Assembly: GCA_900769985.1 (NCBI GenBank)
Contig: CAAGIS010000064.1
Coordinates: forward strand, 62,001 to 126,000
DNA length: 64,000 bases
Direction: 5' to 3'
Origin: Spirochaetia bacterium
Lineage (GTDB): Bacteria; Spirochaetota; Spirochaetia; Treponematales; Treponemataceae
The position numbers and the translations under genes were made by a program. Shown one piece after another: positions 45,202-52,765 of the stretch (within the stretch, counting starts at the first letter, position 1; each line of letters begins with the position of its first letter). The notes under the pieces are model-generated. The model was not told the DNA's origin and made no database searches. It saw only the letters and a program-made list of their open reading frames with translations.

Positions 45202-45360
45202 GATTTCTCCTTCACCGGTAAATTTAACTATTCAGCAAGCTGAATTTCAGCCTGTGAACCAGCATTTACCACCTGACTCTATTACACGTGACAAACTTTC
45301 GTTTGCCCGGAAGATTCGGTTCATGCATTAAAATCTACGATTTTGCACGAATCCGGCAGT
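45202..45360 (-). promoter_or_regulatory. structured 5' leader of rpsB
   Basis: The gap between maf and rpsB holds paired elements on the minus strand. ATTCAG-CTTG-CTGAAT is a perfect 6-bp hairpin with a tetraloop, about 30 nt before the ATG. A longer irregular stem further upstream uses GCC/GGC, GATTCG/CGAATC and TGC/GCA. S2 leaders in other bacteria bind S2 for feedback control; a similar role is inferred. No clear promoter hexamers were found. Confidence 0.45.
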
Positions 45361-45367
45361 AATCATT

Positions 45368-45958
45368 CTATTCAATGACAGAATATCCCTGCGACTTTAA
45401 AATATCATAAAGTTCAAATATTGGCAACCCTATAACGCAACTTTGACTGCCTTCAATTTTTGTAATGAAACATGATGCCAGCCCCTGAATTCTGTATGCG
45501 CCGGCAGCTCCATGCCAGTCGCCTGTTTCTACGTAAAACTCGATTTCTTTCTGTGACATCGGACTGAAAGTTACTTTTGTAACAGCCGTTTTTGAAACAA
45601 TGACTTTCTTTAATCCGTTATAAAGTGCTATTGAAGTACAGACTGTATGAGTTTTCCCCTGAAAAGTTTTTATAAACTCAAATGCTTCGTCCTGATCAGT
45701 CGGTTTTCCATAAATTCTGTTATTCAAAGAAACTACAGTATCAGCTCCAAGTATCCATGGTACGACCTGTTTTGCAGGAAGGGAATGGACTACAGACATT
45801 ACTTTTAGTTTTGCAAGCGTCTCTGTCAATTCTGAAGGAGATTTTGCAGAATCAAGATTTTCATTTATGTTCGGCATAATGACTTGAAAAGGAATATTCA
45901 TCATTTTCAATATTTCCTGTCTGCGCGGAGACGATGATGCTAAAATTATTGGTTCCAT
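45368..45958 (-). CDS. maf: Maf family nucleotide pyrophosphatase
   Basis: A 196-residue Maf protein that hydrolyses non-canonical or excess nucleoside triphosphates. The signature ILASSSPRRQEILKMM is at residues 5-20, with LGADTVVSLNN near 69 and the C-terminal GAAGAYRIQGLASCFITKIEGS. AGGAA lies about 5 nt before the ATG. On the minus strand upstream of rpsB and divergent from the tRNA-Arg gene. Confidence 0.94.
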   Translation of the reverse strand: MEPIILASSSPRRQEILKMMNIPFQVIMPNINENLDSAKSPSELTETLAKLKVMSVVHSLPAKQVVPWILGADTVVSLNNRIYGKPTDQDEAFEFIKTFQGKTHTVCTSIALYNGLKKVIVSKTAVTKVTFSPMSQKEIEFYVETGDWHGAAGAYRIQGLASCFITKIEGSQSCVIGLPIFELYDILKSQGYSVIE

Positions 45959-46006
45959 AATGTTTCCTAGAAATATTATTAAATTTTGACTTGGATTAAA
46001 TTTTTA

Positions 46007-46033
46007 TTGACTTTTATTTTAATAAACTATATT
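46007..46033 (+). promoter_or_regulatory. tRNA-Arg promoter
   Basis: TTGACT (46007-46012) and TATATT (46028-46033) with a short 15-nt spacer lie 13 nt upstream of the mature tRNA 5' end. Confidence 0.5.
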
Positions 46034-46046
46034 TTACAAGAAAGTT

Positions 46047-46120
<74 letters not shown>

Positions 46121-46122
46121 TT

Positions 46123-46167
46123 AAAAAGGTATCCTGCAATTCTTAATAAACGCAAGATACCTTTTTT
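46123..46167. terminator. bidirectional terminator after tRNA-Arg
   Basis: AAAAAGGTATC (46123-46133) pairs with GATACCTTTTT (46156-46166), with a 22-nt loop and a T-run. It serves the tRNA on the plus strand and the HEAT-repeat gene on the minus strand. Confidence 0.88.
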
Positions 46168-46188
46168 ATTTTAAATGTATAAAACAAA

Positions 46189-46929
46189 TTATTTTTTGCT
46201 TTCGCTGTCAGAGTTTGATTTTTTTGAATCTGAACTTGAAGTCCCAGAATTTGCCTTGAGCAGTTCCAAAGCTTTTGTTCTTACAGGCCTTACAAATCTA
46301 TAATCGCTTGCAATTTTTGTCAAAGAATCAATTACAGGCTTTTTATTTTTTGTAGAAGGAAGTAATTTTTCGTAAGCAATGATAATTTCATTTGCAAGTG
46401 AACTTGTAGGATTTAAAACTTCTACTCTGTTAGAAATAAAGGCAATAGTATCAGTTACTTTGTCATCTTCGTTTGAGCCTATAACTCCCAGTGCACGTAC
46501 AGCACTTGTCAAAACCCATGGTTCATTATCTGTCTTTACTACAGTAGTAAGGATGTGAGCAGCTTCTTCTGTTCCGACTTTTCCAAGAATATCACATGCT
46601 TTTGCACGAATGTCAGGATAGTTATTTGAAAGGCGACCTTTTGTCCTTGACTGAGTAGAAATACCTTCTCCTGAAAGCTGGTTTAATGCTGCCATCATAT
46701 CAGGTGATATGTTGCCGTTGTCAGCAGCTTCTTCCAGATATTGAAGAGCAACGAGTTTGTTGTCTCTCTGGTCTGAGTTTGCCATTTCCATAATGACAAT
46801 GTCTTCCATGCTGCTCATGTATTCGCTTTCAACAGATGTTTCGTTGCCACTTTTTGATGATTGAGCATAAACTCCTGCGCAAATTGTCATACTAGCCAAT
46901 GCAACTGCAATAAGCTTATCAGTTTTCAT
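46189..46929 (-). CDS. exported HEAT-repeat protein
   Basis: A 246-residue protein with a signal peptide (MKTDKLIAVALASMTICAGVYA) and an alpha-solenoid of HEAT-like repeats. Examples are NYPDIRAKACDILGKVGTEEAAHIL and EPWVLTSAVRALGVIGSNEDDKV, cited by their A-A-x-x-L-G pattern. The C-terminus is Ser/Lys/Asp low complexity. Probably a periplasmic protein-protein interaction scaffold. AGGAG lies 7 nt before the ATG. No specific function is known to me. Confidence 0.82.
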   Translation of the reverse strand: MKTDKLIAVALASMTICAGVYAQSSKSGNETSVESEYMSSMEDIVIMEMANSDQRDNKLVALQYLEEAADNGNISPDMMAALNQLSGEGISTQSRTKGRLSNNYPDIRAKACDILGKVGTEEAAHILTTVVKTDNEPWVLTSAVRALGVIGSNEDDKVTDTIAFISNRVEVLNPTSSLANEIIIAYEKLLPSTKNKKPVIDSLTKIASDYRFVRPVRTKALELLKANSGTSSSDSKKSNSDSESKK

Positions 46930-47046
46930 ATAATCTCCTATTGAATCAAATATAAACTTTGTTGTCTGTTCTAATCTTCAAAATTATAAAATAGATAGAC
47001 TAAAAATTCAACAAAAAATATCATTCATTTTGTATTTTATCTTTTT

Positions 47047-47592
47047 TTAAAGAGTCGGCAACTCTACAAACCATTCATCATTTATTTTCTTGAAGTTATA
47101 AAAAATTACAGTGTCATCTTCCCTGACTTGAACGGCTTTGATTGACGATGACGAAATATACCTGATTTCATCAATCTGTCTTCCCATCCTTGACGGAATG
47201 AAAACATAATTAAAATAATCTTCAAGGCTCTTTAACTGAATGCCTTTTACCGGCAGCTGCTTTGAAGCAGACGAAAGATTCTTGCGCTGAGACCAGTAAT
47301 TGATTGAATTTGGTTCAATAAATTTGAGCCAAGACTTGTAATCACGGCTTTTCATTATCAGGTTCAAATCCCTGATTTTTTCAAGAATTATACGCTTGTC
47401 TTTTTCGTATGTATCTCTTGAAACTGTTTCGCCTTCAAGTTCCTGTGTTGCCCGTTCATATTCCAGGTCTTCTGCTGATTTTACTACTTCTTTTTTTTCT
47501 GGCACTTTTGTTTCTGTCTCTGTAGAAACGCATGAATTAAAAGTCAGAATTAAAAATGAGAATGTTAAAATACAATTGATTATCTTTTTCAT
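47047..47592 (-). CDS. putative lipoprotein
   Basis: A 181-residue protein with an N-terminal lipoprotein-type signal (MKKIINCILTFSFLILTFNS, then Cys21). The -3 to -1 residues FNS fit the relaxed spirochaetal lipobox. A charged coiled-coil region is followed by a domain with MKSRDYKSWLKFIEPNSINYW and a final FYNFKKINDEWFVELP, suggesting a cystatin/NTF2-like fold. Unnamed. The ATG at 47592 is chosen over the longer open frame. The -10 TATATT ends 7 nt upstream, so it is predicted leaderless. Divergent from coaD. Confidence 0.75.
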   Translation of the reverse strand: MKKIINCILTFSFLILTFNSCVSTETETKVPEKKEVVKSAEDLEYERATQELEGETVSRDTYEKDKRIILEKIRDLNLIMKSRDYKSWLKFIEPNSINYWSQRKNLSSASKQLPVKGIQLKSLEDYFNYVFIPSRMGRQIDEIRYISSSSIKAVQVREDDTVIFYNFKKINDEWFVELPTL

Positions 47593-47599
47593 ACAGTCA

Positions 47600-47628
47600 A
47601 ATATACTATGCTTGTTGAATTTCGTCAA
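47600..47628 (-). promoter_or_regulatory. lipoprotein promoter (leaderless)
   Basis: Minus strand: TTGACG (47628-47623), a 17-nt spacer, TATATT (47605-47600), then 7 nt to the ATG at 47592. It overlaps the divergent coaD promoter. Confidence 0.65.
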
Positions 47629-47640
47629 ATATGTTACATT
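47612..47640 (+). promoter_or_regulatory. coaD promoter (leaderless)
   Basis: TTGTTG (47612-47617), a 17-nt spacer, TACATT (47635-47640), then 6 nt to the ATG at 47647. It shares 17 bp with the opposing lipoprotein promoter. Confidence 0.55.
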
Positions 47641-47646
47641 GTTTTT

Positions 47647-48126
47647 ATGACTAAAGCAGTTTTCCCAGGATCTTTTGATCCGCCGACTTTCGGACATTTG
47701 AACGTAATAGAAAGAGCCAGTTCGCTTTTTAATGAAATTGACGTAGTAGTTGCCGTTAATCCTGAAAAAAAATACCTTTTTTCTGCAGAAGAAAGGGTTG
47801 AAATGCTTTCAGAACTGACAGAAAAATTTTCCAACGTTCATATTCATACATGGAATTCTTTAATAGTCGATTATGCAGTAAAAAACAATGCAAACGTACT
47901 GCTGCGTGGAATAAGAAATGCAACTGACTTTGCTTATGAATTTGACTTGTCCTTAATAAATCATTCGCTTAATTCCAAAATTGATACAGTTTTCATCCCG
48001 TGCGAGCAGAAATATGTAACGATAAAATCAAGTTCAATAAAGGAACTTGCCCGTTTTGGCGGCGATATTTCTCAAATGGTTCCGGATCTTGTTGCAGAAA
48101 AACTCAGGGAAAAATTTTCAGGCTGA
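47647..48126 (+). CDS. coaD: phosphopantetheine adenylyltransferase
   Basis: A 159-residue nucleotidyltransferase catalysing the fourth step of CoA synthesis. AVFPGSFDPPTFGHLNVIERA is the N-terminal signature (HxGH-type motif TFGHLNVI). VLLRGIRNATDFAYE is near residue 84 and the C-terminal ISSSSIKE-type motif reads IKSSSIKELARFGGDIS near 123. The ATG at 47647 starts directly before the conserved region. Confidence 0.96.
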   Translation: MTKAVFPGSFDPPTFGHLNVIERASSLFNEIDVVVAVNPEKKYLFSAEERVEMLSELTEKFSNVHIHTWNSLIVDYAVKNNANVLLRGIRNATDFAYEFDLSLINHSLNSKIDTVFIPCEQKYVTIKSSSIKELARFGGDISQMVPDLVAEKLREKFSG

Positions 48127-48161
48127 GTTTCTGATTTTTCTGACATTTTTTTAAAAAGTGT

Positions 48162-48189
48162 TTGACAAAATCAGTATGTTTGTTATAAT
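48162..48189 (+). promoter_or_regulatory. rpmF-acpP promoter P1
   Basis: Consensus hexamers TTGACA (48162-48167) and TATAAT (48184-48189) with a 16-nt spacer. It is the best-matching promoter in the window and gives a leader of about 70 nt. Confidence 0.85.
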
Positions 48190-48192
48190 GAG

Positions 48193-48222
48193 TTGACACT
48201 CAAGGATAAATTATTGTAATAT
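48193..48222 (+). promoter_or_regulatory. possible second rpmF promoter P2
   Basis: TTGACA (48193-48198) and TAATAT (48217-48222) with an 18-nt spacer. The -10 lies inside a perfect inverted repeat. Confidence 0.45.
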
Positions 48223-48239
48223 AACCTTACGTTATATTA
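48217..48239 (+). repeat. 23-bp perfect inverted repeat in the rpmF leader
   Basis: TAATATAAC-CTTAC-GTTATATTA, a 9-bp stem with a 5-nt loop, lies about 28 nt before the rpmF ATG. It could be an operator or an RNA hairpin. No T-run follows, so it is not a terminator. Confidence 0.75.
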
Positions 48240-48267
48240 GAGTAAAACTAAATAGTGAGGTTTATAT

Positions 48268-48456
48268 ATGGCAGTACCTAGAGCGAAAACATCAAAAGCC
48301 GTTTCAAAAAGACGACGTGGAATTAATATGCGTCTTGATGCTCCGCAGCTTGTTGCTTGTAACAATTGCGGTAATCTCGTGCAGTCACATCACGTATGTC
48401 CAAAATGCGGATTCTATCGTGGCCGCCAGGTTATTACACCTGAATCAAACGGCTAA
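48268..48456 (+). CDS. rpmF: 50S ribosomal protein L32
   Basis: A 62-residue L32 starting AVPRAKTSKAVSKRRRG with the zinc-binding pair CNNC and CPKC (about residues 31-34 and 44-47), the zinc-containing form. GTGAGG lies 7 nt before the ATG. It is followed 13 nt later by acpP; in many bacteria rpmF is linked to fatty-acid genes. Confidence 0.97.
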   Translation: MAVPRAKTSKAVSKRRRGINMRLDAPQLVACNNCGNLVQSHHVCPKCGFYRGRQVITPESNG

Positions 48457-48469
48457 CAAGGAGTAAAAA

Positions 48470-48709
48470 ATGGACGAATTGTTCAACAAAATCCAGAAGC
48501 TTATTGCAGAAAAATTGGAAATCGATGAAAGTAAAGTTACTATGGATTCTTCATTCCGTGGTGATCTTGGAGCAGACAGCCTTGATACTTATGAACTTGT
48601 TTATGCAATTGAAGAAGAATTAGGCGTAAGTATTCCAGATGAAGCAGCTAACGAATTTGAAACAGTTCGCGATGCTTATGATTTTATTAAATCTGAACAG
48701 TCTAAATAA
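48470..48709 (+). CDS. acpP: acyl carrier protein
   Basis: A 79-residue ACP carrying growing acyl chains. The phosphopantetheine site is Ser in GADSLDTYELVY (about residue 39). Acidic helices flank it. AAGGAG precedes the ATG by 7 nt. CoaD, which supplies the CoA arm precursor, is encoded just upstream. A terminator follows. Confidence 0.97.
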   Translation: MDELFNKIQKLIAEKLEIDESKVTMDSSFRGDLGADSLDTYELVYAIEEELGVSIPDEAANEFETVRDAYDFIKSEQSK

Positions 48710-48732
48710 TAAGTTTTCAAATTTTTGAAAAG

Positions 48733-48780
48733 AAACACAGATTTTTTTCTTAAAACAGAAAAAGGTCTGTGTTTTTTTTT
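48733..48780 (+). terminator. terminator after acpP
   Basis: AAACACAGA (48733-48741) pairs with TCTGTGTTT (48766-48774), followed by a long T-run. Confidence 0.88.
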
Positions 48781-48846
48781 GTTTTTTTAGTATATTTGTT
48801 TTGTTAGGTAAGTTCTGCCTTGACAGCTTTTGCAAAGGTGAAAAGA

Positions 48847-49596
48847 TTGAAAAACTTAAAAAAGATTTTTTTTGGTTCAAGAAAAGTTTCTCAGGAAAGA
48901 AAAATTAAGTTGTATGAGTTTTGTAAACCACTTGGTCTCAAATTTAATGACATAGAACTGCTTGACCTTGCTTTTCATCATAGGTCTTATTCCAACGAGA
49001 ATCTTCAGCATAAAAGATATAATAACGAGCGCCTTGAGTTTCTTGGAGATTCCGTTTTGGGAATGGCAACGGCAGCTTTTTTGTATGTTGACATGGCAGA
49101 TAATCCTGAAGGAGACCTTGCCAAAATAAAAGCCGCAGTTGTTTCTGAAAAAGTACTTGCGCCGATAGGACTTTCAATCGGTATTGACAGAATGCTTGTC
49201 CTCGGCAAAGGCGAAGAAATGACTGACGGACGGCATAAGCCTGCAATTCTTGCTGACTGCGTAGAAGCCGTTATAGGAGCTTATTATATAGATGCAGGAT
49301 ATGAAAAAGCCCGGAATTTTGTGCTGAATTTTATAATTCCTGAAATCAGAAAAGTTCAGCAGCACAAGGGAAACCTTGACTACAAAACTCTGCTTCAGGA
49401 ACTGTTCCAGAAAGAAAGCAAACAGTGCCCTGTCTATGAACTTGTAAAGACCTCAGGCCCTGACCACAATCAGACTTTTTATATGTGCGTACACTTAGGC
49501 AGCAAAACTTTTGGACCGGCAGAAGGAAAAAGCAAAAAAGATGCCGAGCAGAGCGCTGCAAAAACAGCATATGAATATTTAATGAAAAAAAAATAA
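48847..49596 (+). CDS. rnc: ribonuclease III
   Basis: A 249-residue dsRNA endonuclease. The catalytic signature NERLEFLGDSVLG is near residue 61. DCVEAVIGAYYIDAG is near 139. A C-terminal dsRBD starts at about 178 (DYKTLLQELFQKE) and ends AKKTAYEYL-like (AEQSAAKTAYEYL). The TTG at 48847 is favoured because AAGGTG lies 6 nt before it; an earlier TTG at 48820 is possible. Confidence 0.95.
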   Translation: MKNLKKIFFGSRKVSQERKIKLYEFCKPLGLKFNDIELLDLAFHHRSYSNENLQHKRYNNERLEFLGDSVLGMATAAFLYVDMADNPEGDLAKIKAAVVSEKVLAPIGLSIGIDRMLVLGKGEEMTDGRHKPAILADCVEAVIGAYYIDAGYEKARNFVLNFIIPEIRKVQQHKGNLDYKTLLQELFQKESKQCPVYELVKTSGPDHNQTFYMCVHLGSKTFGPAEGKSKKDAEQSAAKTAYEYLMKKK

Positions 49597-49635
49597 TTCA
49601 AAATAATCAACAGGAAAATAACTGGAAAATTTTTT

Positions 49636-51060
49636 ATGAAAAAAAAATCATTTCTCAAAACAAAGATAACAGTTTTTGCAGTTCTTCTTACTGCATTTTT
49701 TGCAGTCTGCTTTTTTATAAGGCGGAATTCAGTTTTAAAATCAGTCTGTAACGTTATTCCTGATTTATCTTTTACGGAAAAACTTATTTTTGAAAGTAAA
49801 ATAAGGGAAGCAGGGTATGAACGCAATAATATAATTCACCCTTTGCCTTATAAAACGATTCCTGCGGAACTTGACATAAAGGCAGAATCCGCAATTTTAA
49901 TAAATTCAGATACAGGTGATATTTTATACGAAAAAAATGCAGACGAGCTTATTCCGCCGGCTTCGATGACAAAAATTTTTTTAATGTATACTGTCTTTCA
50001 GAAAATAAAAGACGGCAAAATTTCTCTAGACGATGTCGTTCCGTTGCCGGAAGAATGCTGGGCAAGCAGGATGCCTCCGAGGTCGTCACTTATGTTTTTG
50101 GGTAAAGGGCAGACTGTTACATTAAAGGAACTTCTTACAGGCATTGCAGTCTGTTCTGGGAACGATGCAAGTCATGCAGTGGCTTACTACCTTTTTGGCG
50201 ATACAGGAAAATTCATTTCAGAAGTCAACAGGCAGATTCAGCTTTTGGGGCTTACAAAAACACGGATTGCAGAACCTTCCGGCTACAGCGAACAAAATGT
50301 TACTACTGCGCGCGAGATGGCAGCATTTGCTAGAGTGTACGTTTCAAAATATCCTGAAAGTCTTGAACTTTTCCATTCCGTAAAAAAAATTACTTATCCA
50401 TCGCAGAAAAATCTTCCGCCGAACCAGAAAAAAAGACAGCCACAAGATTTTTCAAAAGGAATTCCTGACGAAATATGGACGCCTGTTACGCAGGAAAATA
50501 CAAACAAGCTGTTAAAAACTCTTGAAGGCTGCGACGGATTAAAAACAGGCTATATAGACGAAAGCGGCTATAACCTTTCTTTAACGTGTCTTAGAAACGG
50601 CATGCGCTGTATTTCTGTTACGATGAAAGGCCCTGGAAAAAATCTTTACGAAGGAAATGAATACAGGATTTCTGACGGAACTTTGCTTCAGGAATTCGGT
50701 TTTAACTGCTTTCTTGAAATCCCGGAACTTGATGAAATAAAAGATTTTTATGCTGTTTCTCTTCTGGGCTGCAAAGAAGATTGCGCTGCTTTGGTTCCTG
50801 CGTTTCCTGTAAAAACTGTCATACCAAAAATTTACGATGAAATCGGTAATGATTTGTCATGCAAAATTGAAGTTGAATATGAAATACCAAAAGTATTATA
50901 CGGAAAAATCTCGTGCGGCAGCGTTTATGGGAAAATTACTGTAAAAAGAGGAAACTTTGTAATCGAAGAAATTCCTCTTGCAGCACAAAAAGATATTGAA
51001 GAAAGTTCCAGCTTAAAAAAAATGTTTGACAGGCTTGTTTATTATTCCATAAAAAAATAA
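49636..51060 (+). CDS. D-alanyl-D-alanine carboxypeptidase (S11, PBP5/6 type)
   Basis: A 474-residue penicillin-binding protein trimming peptidoglycan stem peptides. An N-terminal signal or anchor lies at about residues 10-28. The active-site SxxK is PASMTKIF near residue 112. The SxN motif is SGNDASHA near 174 and the KTG motif is GLKTGYID near 300. A C-terminal beta-rich domain follows (about 355-450). The AILINSDTGDILYEKNADE segment is the usual lead-in. A GGAAA is upstream of the ATG. Confidence 0.92.
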   Translation: MKKKSFLKTKITVFAVLLTAFFAVCFFIRRNSVLKSVCNVIPDLSFTEKLIFESKIREAGYERNNIIHPLPYKTIPAELDIKAESAILINSDTGDILYEKNADELIPPASMTKIFLMYTVFQKIKDGKISLDDVVPLPEECWASRMPPRSSLMFLGKGQTVTLKELLTGIAVCSGNDASHAVAYYLFGDTGKFISEVNRQIQLLGLTKTRIAEPSGYSEQNVTTAREMAAFARVYVSKYPESLELFHSVKKITYPSQKNLPPNQKKRQPQDFSKGIPDEIWTPVTQENTNKLLKTLEGCDGLKTGYIDESGYNLSLTCLRNGMRCISVTMKGPGKNLYEGNEYRISDGTLLQEFGFNCFLEIPELDEIKDFYAVSLLGCKEDCAALVPAFPVKTVIPKIYDEIGNDLSCKIEVEYEIPKVLYGKISCGSVYGKITVKRGNFVIEEIPLAAQKDIEESSSLKKMFDRLVYYSIKK

Positions 51061-51097
51061 TGCCTTAAAAAATTACACAAAATGCAAAAATACAAAA

Positions 51098-51126
51098 AAA
51101 AACAACCTTGCTTGAAGGTTGTTTTT
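51098..51126. terminator. bidirectional terminator
   Basis: AAAAACAACCTT (51098-51109) pairs perfectly with AAGGTTGTTTTT (51115-51126) with a 5-nt loop. It sits between the carboxypeptidase gene (plus) and tRNA-Gly (minus). Confidence 0.9.
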
Positions 51127-51127
51127 A

Positions 51128-51200
51128 AGCGGATGAAGGGAGTCGAACCCTCGTCATCAGCTTGGAAGGCTGAGATAATAAGCCGTTATATGACATCCGC
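51128..51200 (-). tRNA. tRNA-Gly (anticodon TCC)
   Basis: A 73-nt cloverleaf on the minus strand with acceptor GCGGATG/CATCCGC, anticodon arm TCAGC-CTTCCAA-GCTGA (anticodon TCC, reading GGA/GGG) and T-arm GAGGG-TTCGACT-CCCTT (one wobble pair). No CCA is encoded. Confidence 0.94.
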
Positions 51201-51215
51201 ATTGCTTATGTTGTT

Positions 51216-51244
51216 AATATATAATTTCCGTAAAAAAATGTCAA
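51216..51244 (-). promoter_or_regulatory. tRNA-Gly promoter
   Basis: Minus strand: TTGACA (51244-51239), a 17-nt spacer, TATATT (51221-51216), then 15 nt to the tRNA 5' end. Confidence 0.8.
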
Positions 51245-51304
51245 TAATAAATTTAATTTTTTTAAGAATTTTTATAAAAAAAAATAATGAACTGAGCTTT
51301 TTAA

Positions 51305-51333
51305 TTCACATTTTAAATTCACTGTGGTATAAT
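51305..51333 (+). promoter_or_regulatory. uraA promoter
   Basis: TTCACA (51305-51310), a 17-nt spacer, and TATAAT (51328-51333) with a TGG extension. The leader is about 40 nt and carries AGAGG before the ATG at 51379. No terminator/antiterminator pair of a PyrR type is visible. Confidence 0.65.
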
Positions 51334-51378
51334 TTTTGAGCATTTTTATGTTAATCTTTTTATTGACAGAGGTTTCTA

Positions 51379-52677
51379 ATGAACTCAAATGATATTTACG
51401 GACCAAATGACAGGCCGCCTTTGGCAAAGTGGATTCCGCTTAGTTTCCAGCATGTATTTGCAATGTTTGGTGCTACAGTGCTTGTTCCGCTTTTAACAGG
51501 TTTAAGCACTTCGACAGCGCTTTTTACAGCCGGTACAGGTACTTTGCTTTATATTCTGATAACAGGCGCAAAAGTTCCGGCATTTTTAGGTTCTTCTTTT
51601 GCTTTTATTCCAGCTTTAATAGGAATAGGGCAGCAATACGGAATTTCGTATGCGATGGGAGGTGCTGTTTTTGCAGGGATTTTTTACTGCATAATTGCCC
51701 TGATTGTCAAATTTACAGGCAAAGAATGGATTGACAAAGCGCTGCCGCCTGTAGTAATCGGTTCTGTAATAGTAGTCATCGGGCTGTCGCTTGCTCCGAC
51801 TGCAATTCAGGAAGCATTTTACATAAACAATGAATATTCACTTGTTGCACTCAGCATTTCTGCAGTTACGCTGGCAATCGCTGTCGTTGCAACGATTTTT
51901 TTTAAAGGGTTTTTTAATACACTTTCGATTTTAATAGGATTAATCGGTGGTTATCTTTTTACTCTGATAATGGGCTGCTTTTTTCCTGCATACAACTTGA
52001 TTGATTTTACTGCAGTAAAAAGTGCAAAATGGTTTTCGCTTCCGTTTTTGCAGACAGGGCTTGACGGAAAATATTTCTGGCAGTTTCCTAAATTCAATCT
52101 TGTTGCAATTTTGACTTTTATAATCGTTTCAATTTCTACAATATGCGAACATCTTGGAGATACGCTTACAACTTCAAAAGTTGTCGGAAAAGATTTTTAC
52201 AAAGAACCGGGACTTCACAGAACTTTGATTGGTGATGGTGTTGCAACTGCATGGGCAGCCCTTTGGGGAGGTCCTCCGAACACTACATACGGTGAAAACA
52301 TCGGTGTAATGGCAATTACAAAAGTTTATTCTGTATGGGTAATAGGAGGAGCTGCAGTAATTGCCGTTTTGCTTTCTTTCTGTCAGAAATTCGGTGCTTT
52401 GATTTCGACTATTCCGACTCCAGTTCTCGGCGGAATTTGTACTTTGCTTTACGGACTTATTGCTTCAAGCGGACTCAGAACAATAGTTGATGCTGGAGTT
52501 GATTACCAGAATAAACGAAACCTTACGATTTCTTCTGTAATTCTCGTTCTTGGAATCGGTGGCGGTGCATTAAAATTTATGATTGGACAGGATTTCCAGT
52601 TCAGCCTTGGCGGAGTTGCACTTGCTACTGTCGCAGGAATTATACTTAATCTGATTATTCCTGATTCAGAAAAATAA
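51379..52677 (+). CDS. uraA: uracil/xanthine permease, UraA-type (NCS2)
   Basis: A 432-residue NCS2 transporter with about 12-14 membrane spans. LSFQHVFAMFGATVLVPLLTG near residue 20, SSFAFIPALIG near 74, EHLGDTLTTSKVVGKDFY near 257, and GGPPNTTYGENIGVMAITK near 298 carry the residues typical of UraA. It imports uracil by proton symport. It has its own promoter and a strong terminator. Confidence 0.93.
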   Translation: MNSNDIYGPNDRPPLAKWIPLSFQHVFAMFGATVLVPLLTGLSTSTALFTAGTGTLLYILITGAKVPAFLGSSFAFIPALIGIGQQYGISYAMGGAVFAGIFYCIIALIVKFTGKEWIDKALPPVVIGSVIVVIGLSLAPTAIQEAFYINNEYSLVALSISAVTLAIAVVATIFFKGFFNTLSILIGLIGGYLFTLIMGCFFPAYNLIDFTAVKSAKWFSLPFLQTGLDGKYFWQFPKFNLVAILTFIIVSISTICEHLGDTLTTSKVVGKDFYKEPGLHRTLIGDGVATAWAALWGGPPNTTYGENIGVMAITKVYSVWVIGGAAVIAVLLSFCQKFGALISTIPTPVLGGICTLLYGLIASSGLRTIVDAGVDYQNKRNLTISSVILVLGIGGGALKFMIGQDFQFSLGGVALATVAGIILNLIIPDSEK

Positions 52678-52692
52678 AATTAAAAATTTACA

Positions 52693-52744
52693 AAAAAAAC
52701 TGCCTGAAAAATTCTGAGATTTTGAATTTACAGGCAGTTTTTTT
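52693..52744. terminator. bidirectional terminator after uraA
   Basis: AAAAAAACTGCCTG (52693-52706) pairs perfectly with CAGGCAGTTTTTTT (52731-52744). It also ends the opposing P-loop/Asp23 gene. Confidence 0.92.
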
Positions 52745-52765
52745 ATATTCTTTTATATTAAATTT

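Noticed and set aside
51334..51378. PyrR-type attenuator before uraA
   Set aside because: The leader is about 40 nt with no alternative stems or T-run.
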